64,000 nucleotides of DNA, taken from an uncultured Granulosicoccaceae bacterium (GTDB lineage Bacteria; Pseudomonadota; Gammaproteobacteria; CALCKW01). Positions within the stretch are counted from its first letter, which is position 1, and every line of letters starts with the position of its first letter. Shown here piece by piece: positions 48,451 to 57,141 of the stretch. A program made the position numbers and the translations under genes. A model generated the notes under the pieces. It was not told where the DNA came from. It saw only the letters and a list, made by a program, of their open reading frames with translations, and searched no databases. The stretch spans positions 71,106 to 135,105 of the forward strand of contig CALCKW010000007.1 in NCBI GenBank assembly GCA_937965695.1. The letters are read 5' to 3'.

Positions 48451-48529
48451 GCGATATTATCGGTTAGCGTAGAGCAAACAACTTAACTTCTATAGGGTTG
48501 GACGGATTATTTATTGATTTTTCTTGTTA

Positions 48530-49213
48530 TTAAACTTCTCTGCGCTTGAGCTCGGTTTCGTAAACCCAAAAAAACTCTAGGGCTTTGTATGAACCCCTCT
48601 GACAGTAGTTCGCACATGATTTGCGTATTTGTCTCTCGTCAGGAAAGTTTTTTATCACTTTGTATCGGGAGCCGTCTTTAAGCTGGCGTTGCTGAAAACT
48701 GTTACCGAATTTGTCCGTGCGGCTGATGGGTGTGCTGCTTCCTTCTACGTAGCGATTGTCCAGTATTAGCAGTGTGGCATTGGGCGGGAAGTGCTCTGCC
48801 AGATGTTCTAAAAATCCTTCAATCTTTTCGTATGGAACGTGTGACCACCAAAATCCCATGAAAATGATGTCAATGGATTGGCTATTGATGTGTCTTAAGT
48901 CGAATGCATTTCCTTCTTCAACTTTGACCGGTGTTGATCCGTAATTTTTCTGTTCCGCTATTTCTAAGACGGCGTTGTTTACATCGAGTGCGTGAATCGA
49001 AGCGGCTGTTTTGCTGATGCTTTCTGTCCAATAACCTGTGCCACAGGCGATTTCTAAAATATTTTTATTTTTACAAAAATTCTGCAGTTGTTTGTGAAGG
49101 GCTTTAAGGTCTTGTTGTCTTTCAGGTTTGTCGTAAATGTTTTCGTATTCTTTGGCTCTTCGTTGGTAGTAGTTTTCTAGATGTTGCTGCGCATGACTTG
49201 TGTTGGTTTCCAT
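48530..49213 (-). CDS. Class I SAM-dependent methyltransferase
   Basis: A 227-residue methyltransferase of unknown substrate. Motif I is ILEIACGTGYWTESI, the acidic second motif is IHALDVNNAVLEIA, and IIFMGFWWSHVPYEKIEGFLEHL follows. The N terminus is rich in Arg/Glu/Lys. No membrane segment is seen. It is convergent with the damaged phosphatase gene and lies at the edge of the A+T-rich module, whose composition it partly shares. Confidence 0.86.
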   Translation of the reverse strand: METNTSHAQQHLENYYQRRAKEYENIYDKPERQQDLKALHKQLQNFCKNKNILEIACGTGYWTESISKTAASIHALDVNNAVLEIAEQKNYGSTPVKVEEGNAFDLRHINSQSIDIIFMGFWWSHVPYEKIEGFLEHLAEHFPPNATLLILDNRYVEGSSTPISRTDKFGNSFQQRQLKDGSRYKVIKNFPDERQIRKSCANYCQRGSYKALEFFWVYETELKRREV

Positions 49214-49269
49214 TCCGGTCTGCTCTCAATCTGGTTATATTAAATTTCTTTTGCTGTTAAATGAAATTT

Positions 49270-50364
49270 TCAAACCAGCTTCCCGCGCGCTGCAACAGGA
49301 ATGATTTCGACAATTTCGCCGCCTCGCACGGCGACGAGTTGATCAACCATATTGACGGCAACACACACGTGATTTGGCACGACGCGAACAATATCACCAA
49401 CCTCTGGTTTGCTGTTGCATCTGCTTAAATCTAAAAATCCGTGCTCCTCGGCAAACTTGCTTATCCGTGCTGTGGGGTGTTCGATAATATGGCCAAAGCC
49501 CTCCAGGCCGCCGGTATCTGAGGTCAGCGTTTTAGAGCCGGCATCCAGAATGCCACGGTCAGTGCCGCCGCGGCTGACCACGCTGGAGTAAACATGTAAG
49601 CCACAGTCCTTCAGTGATGCCATTCCTGCTTCGATCATCATACGATCGTTAAAGATATAAGTGCCGGCACGATGTTCAGTGGAGCCTTTGAGCTTGTCGA
49701 TGTTAGCTAAGTTCGGCGTACCACCTGTCGATATAATTTCCGCAGACATTCCAATTTTAGCGAGCTCAGCGCTTAGTTCAGCGTGGAATACTTGGGTTCT
49801 GGGCCACCCGTCTAGTGGCGGATAATACAGCAGGCCAGCAAAATTAAGCATTGGCTCCGCTTTGATAATTTGCGCTAGCGCAAAGGCCTCCGCTGGTGTT
49901 TCAACGCCTGCGCGTTGCTGGCCGGTATCTACCTCTATCAAAACATCTATCACACGTTCTGCTTGAGTAGCAGCCTTTGCGTATTCGGCCAGAGAAATCG
50001 CATTGTCAGCGCACACCTTCAAGGGCAGCCGTTTTTGCAAGGCAGCTAATCGACCTGATCGCGCAGCGCCTAGCAAATTAGTGGCGATCAATATGTCCGT
50101 GATGCCGGCATCCGCCATCACTTCGGCTTCACCAAGCTTCTGGCAGGTAATACCGTGTGCACCTGCTTTGATTTGTCTATTAGCCAGTATCGGAGACTTG
50201 TGCGTTTTTATGTGCGGTCGGTTTGCTACTCCAGCCGCATCACAGATCGCCTGTGCCTTTGATATATTGCGTTCGACAATGTCGAGATCTATCACTAAGC
50301 ATGGTGTACCAAAATTCTCGATTATTGCGGTTTTAAGCTGGGCGTCATCGTGTGAAGGTTGCAC
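49270..50364 (-). CDS. DSD1-family PLP enzyme (D-threonine aldolase / D-serine dehydratase-like)
   Basis: Fold-type III (alanine-racemase-like) PLP enzyme of 364 residues. The PLP Lys is Lys53 in RPHIKTHKSPILA, the barrel carries VLIEVDTGQQRAG and STGGTPNL, and the C-terminal metal site is VPNHVCVAVN with a His-x-Cys pair as in D-threonine aldolase and eukaryote-type D-serine dehydratase. A metal cofactor is therefore expected. Start is a GTG. Substrate could be D-threonine, D-serine or a beta-hydroxy amino acid. Confidence 0.88.
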   Translation of the reverse strand: MQPSHDDAQLKTAIIENFGTPCLVIDLDIVERNISKAQAICDAAGVANRPHIKTHKSPILANRQIKAGAHGITCQKLGEAEVMADAGITDILIATNLLGAARSGRLAALQKRLPLKVCADNAISLAEYAKAATQAERVIDVLIEVDTGQQRAGVETPAEAFALAQIIKAEPMLNFAGLLYYPPLDGWPRTQVFHAELSAELAKIGMSAEIISTGGTPNLANIDKLKGSTEHRAGTYIFNDRMMIEAGMASLKDCGLHVYSSVVSRGGTDRGILDAGSKTLTSDTGGLEGFGHIIEHPTARISKFAEEHGFLDLSRCNSKPEVGDIVRVVPNHVCVAVNMVDQLVAVRGGEIVEIIPVAARGKLV

Positions 50365-50738
50365 TGTGTAAAGTCTCGTTTTGTTAAGGCGTGTTGACCA
50401 TCAGATACCATTGTTAGGCTAATCCACTGATGCCTAGGGACATCCAGGCATACTCGCGCAGTCGACACGCTAAATTCGGCTCAGCCGCGTCGCACATCTA
50501 GACAATAGCATCACTGTTGTCGTTGATTCGGTGCTTGCTGGGGCCAGATTTTCCACGCCGACGTCTCAGGCCAGACTTAATCTGAGGCTCCCTAATTCTT
50601 GTATGGTTTGCGTCACCAGTATAAGTGCACAGAGCGATAAAGTATCCGATGTGGCTTAGGGCTTCACATTGACGGTTTCCTGATTGAGGTGCTGTCGGTC
50701 TACACTTGGCATTGAAACTTTTGTCACCGGAGAGCGCA
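50365..50738. other. Intergenic region before the asparaginase gene
   Basis: About 370 bases between divergent genes, probably with both promoters. A minus-strand frame of 93 codons overlaps this gap and the asparaginase start but has no ribosome site or recognisable sequence. I found no repeat or RNA structure that could be named. Confidence 0.35.
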
Positions 50739-51767
50739 TTGAACGCCAAAACGTCTAACCCTGTCTTAGTTGAATACACGCGGGGGCCGCTCGTAGAGAG
50801 TGTGCATAGGGGCGCAGTGGCTGTGGCGTATGCAGATGGCAGCCTGCTCTATGCCTATGGTGATGTGGATACTCCCGTTTTTGCTCGCTCGGCGTTAAAG
50901 CCCTTGCAAGCTATACCTTTGTTGGAGACGGGTGCTGCTGAAGCCTGTGGAGCCAGTGACGCCCAAATAGCGCTCGCCTGCGCGTCGCATAATGGAGAAG
51001 ATTGCCACCGCGATTTAGCTGCTCAATGGTTAAGTGATCTCGGCTTATCGGAATCTGATCTCGCTTGTGGTGCAGACGCACCTTTAGGTATTGCCGCGCG
51101 AGAACGCTTTTTCAGAGCGGGTGGCAGCAAGGGAAGGCTCTACCACAATTGCTCGGGCAAGCATGCGGGTATGTTGGCCGTGTGCAGCCACTGCGGCGAT
51201 GGGGTCGTTGATTACCAACAACACGACCACCCCTCGCAACAGCGATGGCTGCAGGTGTTGGGCGAAATGTGCCGTGTTGACGGATTAGCAATGCCTTGGG
51301 ACTACGACGGATGTGGTTTGAGCGCTCCAGCAACACCGTTGCATGCATTGGCCACGGGTCTTGCCCGCATGGCAAATCCCTCAGGTCTTAGCAACGCACG
51401 TCAACAAGCCTGCGAGCGTGTTCATCAGGCGGTTACCGCAAATCCGCATTTGGTGGCGGGAGAGAACCGTGCTTGCACATTAGTGATGCAGGCCCTAGGC
51501 GATAAAGTAACCGTCAAAGTGGGAGCTGAGGGTGTATACGCTGGGATTGTGCCTAGCTTGGGTTTGGGTTTCGCGCTCAAGGTAGATGATGGCGCAAGCC
51601 GAGGTGCTGAAGTCGCGCTTGGCGGGGTTTTAAAGAAGCTAGGTTTGTTGGATGAGCAAAGTGAGGCTCAGTTGGTTTCAGTGATTAACCCTACGCTTAA
51701 AAATTCACGCGAGCAATCAACAGGTATTGGCAGGCCTGCAGACGCATTTATAGAGAGCTGGGCATGA
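50739..51767 (+). CDS. L-asparaginase II family protein (PF06089)
   Basis: Hydrolase of the asparaginase II family (the thermolabile type known from Rhizobium etli), which releases ammonia from asparagine. Typical blocks are RGPLVESVHRGAVAVAYADG, the SALKPLQAIP region, CASHNGEDCHRDLA, and YHNCSGKHAGML with the conserved Ser-x-Lys. I place the start at TTG 50739 because GGAG lies six bases upstream; the frame is open a further 11 codons. The next gene begins inside its stop (ATGA overlap), so they are co-translated. Confidence 0.9.
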   Translation: MNAKTSNPVLVEYTRGPLVESVHRGAVAVAYADGSLLYAYGDVDTPVFARSALKPLQAIPLLETGAAEACGASDAQIALACASHNGEDCHRDLAAQWLSDLGLSESDLACGADAPLGIAARERFFRAGGSKGRLYHNCSGKHAGMLAVCSHCGDGVVDYQQHDHPSQQRWLQVLGEMCRVDGLAMPWDYDGCGLSAPATPLHALATGLARMANPSGLSNARQQACERVHQAVTANPHLVAGENRACTLVMQALGDKVTVKVGAEGVYAGIVPSLGLGFALKVDDGASRGAEVALGGVLKKLGLLDEQSEAQLVSVINPTLKNSREQSTGIGRPADAFIESWA

Positions 51768-52639
51768 GTGCAGCGGCCGCACAGGCAATTTGGTGTCAGT
51801 GGCCCTTGGCTGAAAGATTGGCGTTGCTCGCTCGTTGGCTAGCTCGCCAAAGTTTAGACGTGCGCAGTGGATTGAGTTTGCTGCCCGATCAAGCGCCCGC
51901 TGCAAATGAAAAAACCACCACGCGGTTGCCCGATGGCAGGCGTCAGGTAGCGGCTTTTGGTCCTCTGGGGATTATTGAACTTGCACCGGAGCCGAGCATT
52001 GGAACATCGCACGGGTTGACACACATGGCGTGGGCTTGTGCACTTGGCAACAGCGTATTTTATCGCTCCAATGATGCTTTGGCTAAAGAAGCCATTGACA
52101 GCCTGCGCGAATTTTTAACGGCAGCTGACCCTGCTTTAGAGCCGTTGCTGCACGTGCAATTAGATGGCAGCGAAAAAATAGATGCCAGCCGTTTACTATC
52201 GACAGAAATCTTGTACATACTTGTTGCTCCTTCGGCAGATTTACCCCAGCTGATTAAGGATGCATTGCACGCGAGTCGTGTGTCTGGAGTTGTATTGTGC
52301 GTAAACCTCTCCCTGCACCACGAAGTTAAACGCCGACTACCTAAGCAGTGCAGTATTGATAGCATTGACGAAATCCAACAGTCCTTGCAATCGGGTGATC
52401 TGTATTTATCGGCTTGCGGTTCAGTTTTAGAGACTCAGTATCAAATCCAAGCCAAAAAGCGTAGTCGCGTCGCACTTTACAGCGGGGATTGGGCGGAAGT
52501 TGAAGCCGCTTGTGACTCGGCAATGGCGTGTGGAGCACCCTTTGCAGTCAATACCGTGGACGAGCCTCCTTTGGGTTTAACTGAGGCTCGTTCGCTCTAC
52601 CAACGGCCCAGCCTGACGGTGATTGCCCATGCGACATAA
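51764..52639 (+). CDS. Diverged aldehyde-dehydrogenase-like protein, function unknown
   Basis: A 291-residue protein I do not recognise as a named family. The N-terminal third recalls the start of aldehyde dehydrogenases: an AERLALLARWLARQS helix, then FGPLGIIELAPEP, and WACALGNSVFYRSNDALAKEA, which resembles the cofactor-binding strand and loop. It is much shorter than an intact dehydrogenase (about 480 residues), and no catalytic Cys motif is visible. It may be a diverged or reduced relative with a different role. It starts in an ATGA overlap with the asparaginase gene and overlaps the following membrane-protein gene by 11 bases. Confidence 0.6.
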   Translation: MSAAAAQAIWCQWPLAERLALLARWLARQSLDVRSGLSLLPDQAPAANEKTTTRLPDGRRQVAAFGPLGIIELAPEPSIGTSHGLTHMAWACALGNSVFYRSNDALAKEAIDSLREFLTAADPALEPLLHVQLDGSEKIDASRLLSTEILYILVAPSADLPQLIKDALHASRVSGVVLCVNLSLHHEVKRRLPKQCSIDSIDEIQQSLQSGDLYLSACGSVLETQYQIQAKKRSRVALYSGDWAEVEAACDSAMACGAPFAVNTVDEPPLGLTEARSLYQRPSLTVIAHAT

Positions 52640-53477
52640 TAAGAATTATCAAATAGTTATTGCCCTTTGCGTAGCGCTATTGCTATCGGCACTGGCCGTG
52701 TTCGATACAGCTGATGGCCCCAGTGAAAAATATCTCGAAGATTCTCTTCAGCGCGCGCTAATTGCTTTTGGCACCGCTCGAGCATTAAACGGTGTCATTT
52801 CAGTTGCCCAAGGCACAGAGATAGCTTTAGAGCCTGCTGGGGTGGGTGTCAATTTCTCTCCCGGTGAAATTCTCGATCCTATCAATGATTTAATCGAGCG
52901 CTTTTCGTGGGTGATGTTGGCTGCAAGCAGTTCGCTCGGCGTACAAAAGCTCATGCTCTCGATAGGAAGTTGGTGGCCCGTCACCGCATTATTAGTGGGG
53001 TGTTTGTTCGCCGCTGTTTGGGGTCTTTGGCGGGGTGTGTGGCAGCAGCCTTGGTATAAAAGAACAGTTGGGCGACTGTTGATATTAAGCCTCGTGTTGC
53101 GATTTGCTGTACCTCTGATGTCGGTGGGCGGGGAAGTGATTTATCAAAATTTTCTAGCTAACAAGTACACCGAAGCCAGTGCTCAACTGGAAGCAACTCG
53201 TGAAGAAGTTGATCTTTTAAATCAAAAAATAAAGCCGGATTCTCAGCAAGATCGAGGTATCTTTAGTCGATTGGGGCAGCTCGCCAGTGAAGTGAGTGAT
53301 TGGCGCTCACACCTAGATCAGTATCAAGCGGCAGCGGAAAAGGCGACGCGCAGTGCGTTGGACTTAATTGTGATTTTTGTTTTTCAAACAGCGGTGATGC
53401 CAATGCTGTTTGCCTGGTGGATGCTGGCTTGGGTGCGTAGCTGGTTTACACGTGTGGGTCGTGAACCGTTCCCCTGA
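52629..53477 (+). CDS. Hypothetical membrane protein in the asparaginase operon
   Basis: A 282-residue protein with an N-terminal helix (IVIALCVALLLSALAVF), two central helices (WWPVTALLVGCLFAAVWGLW and LLILSLVLRFAVPLM), a probable coiled coil (residues about 185-235) and a C-terminal helix (LIVIFVFQTAVMPMLFAWWMLAW). I know no family for it. It overlaps the end of the preceding gene by 11 bases, which suggests co-translation with the asparaginase and dehydrogenase-like proteins. Confidence 0.72.
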   Translation: MRHNKNYQIVIALCVALLLSALAVFDTADGPSEKYLEDSLQRALIAFGTARALNGVISVAQGTEIALEPAGVGVNFSPGEILDPINDLIERFSWVMLAASSSLGVQKLMLSIGSWWPVTALLVGCLFAAVWGLWRGVWQQPWYKRTVGRLLILSLVLRFAVPLMSVGGEVIYQNFLANKYTEASAQLEATREEVDLLNQKIKPDSQQDRGIFSRLGQLASEVSDWRSHLDQYQAAAEKATRSALDLIVIFVFQTAVMPMLFAWWMLAWVRSWFTRVGREPFP

Positions 53478-53536
53478 GTAGCTAGCGAGAAGCTTAAATT
53501 AATACGGTGAGTTTGCAAAGAATGGCGGAATCAAGC

Positions 53537-54394
53537 TCACTCGTCACCAGCTAACTGCACCAATCCTTCTTGCACTAAACTAGCGACCAACGCACCACTT
53601 TGATCAAATACCTTTGCTTCGGTGTGTGCGCGGCTGTGGCCATAGCTGGTGCTGCTGAAGTCAAATAAAAGCCATTGGTCAATTTTTAGTGGACGGTGTA
53701 TCCACAGGGCGTGATCCAAGCTTGCGATACGCATCTTTTGGTCACCCAGCGTTATGCCCAGCGGTTTGAGTACTGTCGGTAGTAAGAAAAAATCGCTAAA
53801 CCAAGTAAACAGCGCTTCGTGCAGCCGAGCATTGGCGAGAGGGCCATGGCACTTTACCCAGAGTTGTCTTTTATGCCCTTGCCCTCGCGCTTGCAGCTGA
53901 TCGGGCACAAAGCGTAGATCGAATGCGCGAATAGGGTGTAGAGGTGTTTTCTTTGCCAGTCGCTCGTAGAGCTGCATCTCAGGCCAGGGTTCATTGCTAG
54001 CTAATGTTTCTGGCTTCGGCGCATCTGGCATGTCAATCAGTTGCGACTGAACATTCTCCTCGAAGGTGTGAAAGCCACAAATACAACTGAAAAGTACTTG
54101 ATCCGCCTGTATCGCCTCAACACCTCGAGATGAAAAGCTGCCTCCGTCTCGAAGAGGATTTACTTCGTAGCTGATTGTCTGATCACGTTTGCCGGTTCGC
54201 ATGAAATACGCATGCATCGAATGCAGTGATCGGTCATGGTCTAAACTTTGCGCCGCGGCTGACACTGCTTGGCCGAGCAATCTGCCACCATAAGGGTTGG
54301 GCAGGGAAAAGCCGTCATCGCTGCCCTTATAGTGGTTCCTGTTGGTACTCACTAATTGCATCACCTGTTCTAAATGCCTGCAGGCGTCATTCAT
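53537..54394 (-). CDS. tesB: Acyl-CoA thioesterase II
   Basis: Double hot-dog thioesterase that hydrolyses medium- and long-chain acyl-CoA. Conserved parts are GGRLLGQAVSAAAQSL near the start, HSMHAYFMRTGKRDQTISYEV, the catalytic Asp in SLDHALWIHRP, the ST-rich FSSTSYGHSRA, and the Gln in VQEGLVQLA. The 285-residue length matches E. coli TesB. A GAGG site lies about ten bases before the ATG. Confidence 0.94.
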   Translation of the reverse strand: MNDACRHLEQVMQLVSTNRNHYKGSDDGFSLPNPYGGRLLGQAVSAAAQSLDHDRSLHSMHAYFMRTGKRDQTISYEVNPLRDGGSFSSRGVEAIQADQVLFSCICGFHTFEENVQSQLIDMPDAPKPETLASNEPWPEMQLYERLAKKTPLHPIRAFDLRFVPDQLQARGQGHKRQLWVKCHGPLANARLHEALFTWFSDFFLLPTVLKPLGITLGDQKMRIASLDHALWIHRPLKIDQWLLFDFSSTSYGHSRAHTEAKVFDQSGALVASLVQEGLVQLAGDE

Positions 54395-54566
54395 TTATTA
54401 AGGGCCTCGTGTGGCTCATTGTTTGTCACTGACCAATCTTTCTCGGTGGTTGATCCGGATATTTTTGCACATCACGGTGTCTTTTGCTGTCTTCAAATCG
54501 CTAAACTTCAGCAGTGCGAACGACACGAGGTCGTCGAAGCTTCGCCTGTGAAATGGGTTAATTGAT

Positions 54567-55046
54567 TTAGCAGAGCGACAAACTGTGCTCCAGCAGTTGG
54601 TCTCCATCAAACAAACAATGTCCTTCGACCTGTCCGCCCGCTAAAACATGCGGGAGCCACAGGCGGTCATCAGCCCACATTTTCTCAAACGGAATTTGAT
54701 TTATCGGCTGCCAAAAGGGCCGCGCTTCTTCGGTCTCTTGCATGACACCTGAAAATTCCTGGCAGACAAACGGGTGTACGCGCAGGCGCAGACCGTCACG
54801 AAAAGTAAAACAGAGCACACCCGCAGCACGCGCCTTGGTGCCGACAATTCCTGTCTCTTCCGCTGTTTCACGACAGGCGCATGCCATCAGGCTTTCGCCT
54901 GGCTCGAGCTTGCCGCCAGGTCCATTGATTTTTCCTGCACCTAGGCCGCGCTTTTTGTGGATGAGAAGAACTCGATCCTCTTCCACACAGAACATTAGCG
55001 TGGCGATCAAATCGCAGGGCCAGTTGTGGAGATTGTTTTTAGTCAT
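54567..55046 (-). CDS. NUDIX hydrolase (MutT/MTH1-like)
   Basis: A 159-residue pyrophosphohydrolase with a perfect NUDIX box, GGKLEPGESLMACACRETAEETGI (Gly, Glu, Arg-Glu, Glu-Glu in register). It could clean damaged nucleotides such as 8-oxo-dGTP; the NGPGGKLE context is similar to MTH1. The ribosome site is weak. It lies upstream of tesB on the same strand with a gap of 172 bases that contains no gene. Confidence 0.9.
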   Translation of the reverse strand: MTKNNLHNWPCDLIATLMFCVEEDRVLLIHKKRGLGAGKINGPGGKLEPGESLMACACRETAEETGIVGTKARAAGVLCFTFRDGLRLRVHPFVCQEFSGVMQETEEARPFWQPINQIPFEKMWADDRLWLPHVLAGGQVEGHCLFDGDQLLEHSLSLC

Positions 55047-55176
55047 GGTAGGTCGCTCAATAAGCTGGCTGTTTTGTCACTAGGGTTAAACAAATCATCG
55101 CTAAAGTGAAGATATATAAGGCGTTTGGGTCCTGTTTGTTCTGCAATATAAGTAGTAACTCAATAGCTTGCTGCGC

Positions 55177-55290
55177 TATAATGTCCGGCTTGGCGCCTCG
55201 GAGAGGCGTTCAAAAATGGAATTTGGCGGCGATCGGTCGATAGCTCGACTGCGATGCCCAGTCATTGAGTAGATAGGGAAAGTAAAAATA
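55177..55290 (+). promoter_or_regulatory. Promoter -10 box and structured leader before the 55291 gene
   Basis: A perfect TATAAT lies at 55177-55182 (no good -35 at the right distance). The ~100-base leader has two hairpins: CGCCTC/GAGGCG with a GGA loop (55194-55208) and GTCGA/TCGAC with a TAGC loop (55236-55249). It may be a regulated 5' untranslated region; no known riboswitch fits. Confidence 0.45.
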
Positions 55291-55926
55291 ATGAATGACA
55301 ATAGCATGTTGGGAAGGCCCGTCAGATTGGGGCTAATCTCGTCAGGCATGCCAGCTAGTTATCAAGATCGCATGCGGCGCGCCAGCGCTGTGGAAATAGA
55401 TCAACATACAATCTGTGAGGCTGATCAAGCAGCGAACTCCGCTTTGCAGGCCGTCGATCTCCAAACCAGTGATTGGATAGGTTTTAATGCTCTGGTGGGT
55501 GATAGCGTACTAACAGGTGAACGCTATTATCAGGCTGTGCGTTGGTTGCTCGACACAGGCGTCGACACGATTCTTTGTACGTGCCCCTTGCAAGACCAAG
55601 AAATGCACATAGTGGGCATCAACAAGCGTGCTCGTGCCTTAGGAATCGCCGTCATCGTCGCGGATTCAACCGAACACGTGGGAACAGCGGATTGGGCGGA
55701 TGATGCCGTCATCGTCGGCAGCGAACCCAATTTGGCCGCTAACGAAGCTGTTTGGGATGTTGATCCAGAGCGCTGTCGTGTGGGAGGCCGACTGACTAAT
55801 GCGTCTGCGGCCGGAGTAGTGGCTGGGGTCGCACTGGCTGAGCTTGAGCGTGCGCTGCCTCGAGGCGAATTGATGGACAGCCTTCGCGCTTGGGCACTCC
55901 AAATACCCTCGCGTCTGGCTTCTTAA
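55291..55926 (+). CDS. Hypothetical protein, possible racemase-like fold
   Basis: A 211-residue soluble protein I do not recognise. It begins with a strand-glycine pattern (VRLGLISSGMPASYQDRMRRA) and has a central CTCP motif after DTGVDTILC, followed by alternating strands and helices (ALGIAVIVADS, DDAVIVGSEPNLAANEAVW). This recalls Asp/Glu racemase-like enzymes, which use Cys residues, but the match is too loose for a call. An AGGGAAAG site precedes the ATG, and a leader with two hairpins lies upstream. Confidence 0.65.
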   Translation: MNDNSMLGRPVRLGLISSGMPASYQDRMRRASAVEIDQHTICEADQAANSALQAVDLQTSDWIGFNALVGDSVLTGERYYQAVRWLLDTGVDTILCTCPLQDQEMHIVGINKRARALGIAVIVADSTEHVGTADWADDAVIVGSEPNLAANEAVWDVDPERCRVGGRLTNASAAGVVAGVALAELERALPRGELMDSLRAWALQIPSRLAS

Positions 55927-55941
55927 ATTTACACAAAACTG

Positions 55942-55960
55942 CCCGATCAACCAGATCGGG
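55942..55960 (+). terminator. Hairpin after the 55291 gene
   Basis: CCCGATC pairs with GATCGGG around an AACCA loop, 15 bases after the stop. Only a loose T-rich stretch follows (TATGTGTTTCTT), so this is a moderate terminator. The next ~230 bases show no gene. Confidence 0.6.
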
Positions 55961-56196
55961 TATGTGTTTCTTCCCTTAACAATATCCCGCGAAACCTCAA
56001 AGCACGGCTTCCCAACAAACTATCCGCTTATCATGAGGTGCTTGATAAGTAATACTTTGTGCGATTATCAAGTGTACTTGTTAAACACTCGGTTGCCGCT
56101 CGTTGACGGTTGCACTATCGTTACGTTCTTAATGTTGAAGAAAGCTATCAGTAAAGCTTGTCGGGTGTGCATGCCCTCAGGAAGGAAGTCGAAACC

Positions 56197-56727
56197 ATGA
56201 ATTCAAATAAATCTCATCGTCTGCGTACGCTCATAGGGCGAATGTTCTTTACGCTCTTTATAGCCTCTGCAGGTCCATCGGCTTTTGCAGGCGGATTACA
56301 CCTATCTGGCAGTATTGGGTACTTGAGTACTGAGCAAAATAGTATCGATAACAAACATGGCAACTTTGCGGGAACTGCCACTGTTGGAGTGGAGGTGCTT
56401 GGCCTTGTGTTGGGTACCGTCTATGCGGAATTTGAGCGCACGTTGTTGCTCAATGACGGTGAGTGGAATAACGAAGGCTACGAATACACCAGCGACGGGC
56501 TCTATCTGGCGTTGCGCACGGCGGGGCCGCTTTATGCCATCGGCAGGGTAGGGTATGTCAAAGCGAAATTTGAACCAGAGATTCGCAGTACCGTTGGTAA
56601 ACGAGACGAAGCTATTAGCATGGGCGTGGGTTACGGCTTGGGGCTGCGTAATGAGTTGCTTTATACCCACATAGAACACGAAGGTGGCGGTAGTTCGGAC
56701 ATCATTAGCTTTTTAATCGGGTTTTAA
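56197..56727 (+). CDS. Small outer-membrane beta-barrel protein, unknown
   Basis: A 176-residue protein with a signal peptide (cleaved near SAFAGGLHL) and alternating strands of an eight-stranded barrel type: GLHLSGSIGYLSTEQ, AGTATVGVEVLGLVLGTVYAEFER, LYAIGRVGYVKAKFE and AISMGVGYGLGLR. It ends with Phe, a mark of BAM-inserted outer-membrane proteins. I place the start at ATG 56197, which gives a normal signal peptide; a GGAAGGA site lies upstream. It is coupled (two-base gap) to the following gene. Confidence 0.8.
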   Translation: MNSNKSHRLRTLIGRMFFTLFIASAGPSAFAGGLHLSGSIGYLSTEQNSIDNKHGNFAGTATVGVEVLGLVLGTVYAEFERTLLLNDGEWNNEGYEYTSDGLYLALRTAGPLYAIGRVGYVKAKFEPEIRSTVGKRDEAISMGVGYGLGLRNELLYTHIEHEGGGSSDIISFLIGF

Positions 56728-56729
56728 CG

Positions 56730-57116
56730 ATGGCCAATAAAAAAACGCCCTTAGCGCTGGTCGTAGCTTCCCTCGATAGTTACAAAGGAGCTGTAGCAGA
56801 ATACCCATTTGGTCCGGAGGCTCGAGTCTACAAAGTGATGGGTAAAATGTTTGCGCTGGTTGCTGAGTCCAAAGCTCCAGGTCGCGTTACTCTAAAGGCC
56901 GTGCCCGCGGATGCTGCCGCGCTAGAGTCGATGTTCAGCGCGGTGCATCCTGGTTATCACATGAATAAAAAACACTGGATCACGGTTGATTTAGAGTCTG
57001 ACGCCAGCCTTGAGCTGATAGACGATTGGTCACGCGCTTCCTACGATTTGGTGGTCTCCGCATTGCGCAAGGTTGATCGGAACCATCTAGCTTTGTTACC
57101 AGACAATGAGCCCTAG
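56730..57116 (+). CDS. MmcQ/YjbR family protein
   Basis: A 128-residue small protein of the MmcQ/YjbR (CyaY-like DNA-binding fold) family. Typical elements are AVAEYPFGPEARVYKVMGKMFALV, VTLKAVPADAAAL, HPGYHMNKKHWITVDLE and YDLVVSALRK. Function is unknown. It starts two bases after the outer-membrane gene and is followed by csaA 25 bases later, so the three are probably co-transcribed. Confidence 0.9.
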   Translation: MANKKTPLALVVASLDSYKGAVAEYPFGPEARVYKVMGKMFALVAESKAPGRVTLKAVPADAAALESMFSAVHPGYHMNKKHWITVDLESDASLELIDDWSRASYDLVVSALRKVDRNHLALLPDNEP

Positions 57117-57141
57117 CAGCACTAAATCGAACAGGTAAAAA

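Noticed and set aside
50498-50779. 93-codon minus-strand frame before and over the asparaginase start
   Set aside because: Overlaps the real gene's start in antisense, has no ribosome site and no family resemblance; I considered an insertion-sequence remnant but saw no transposase motif or inverted ends.
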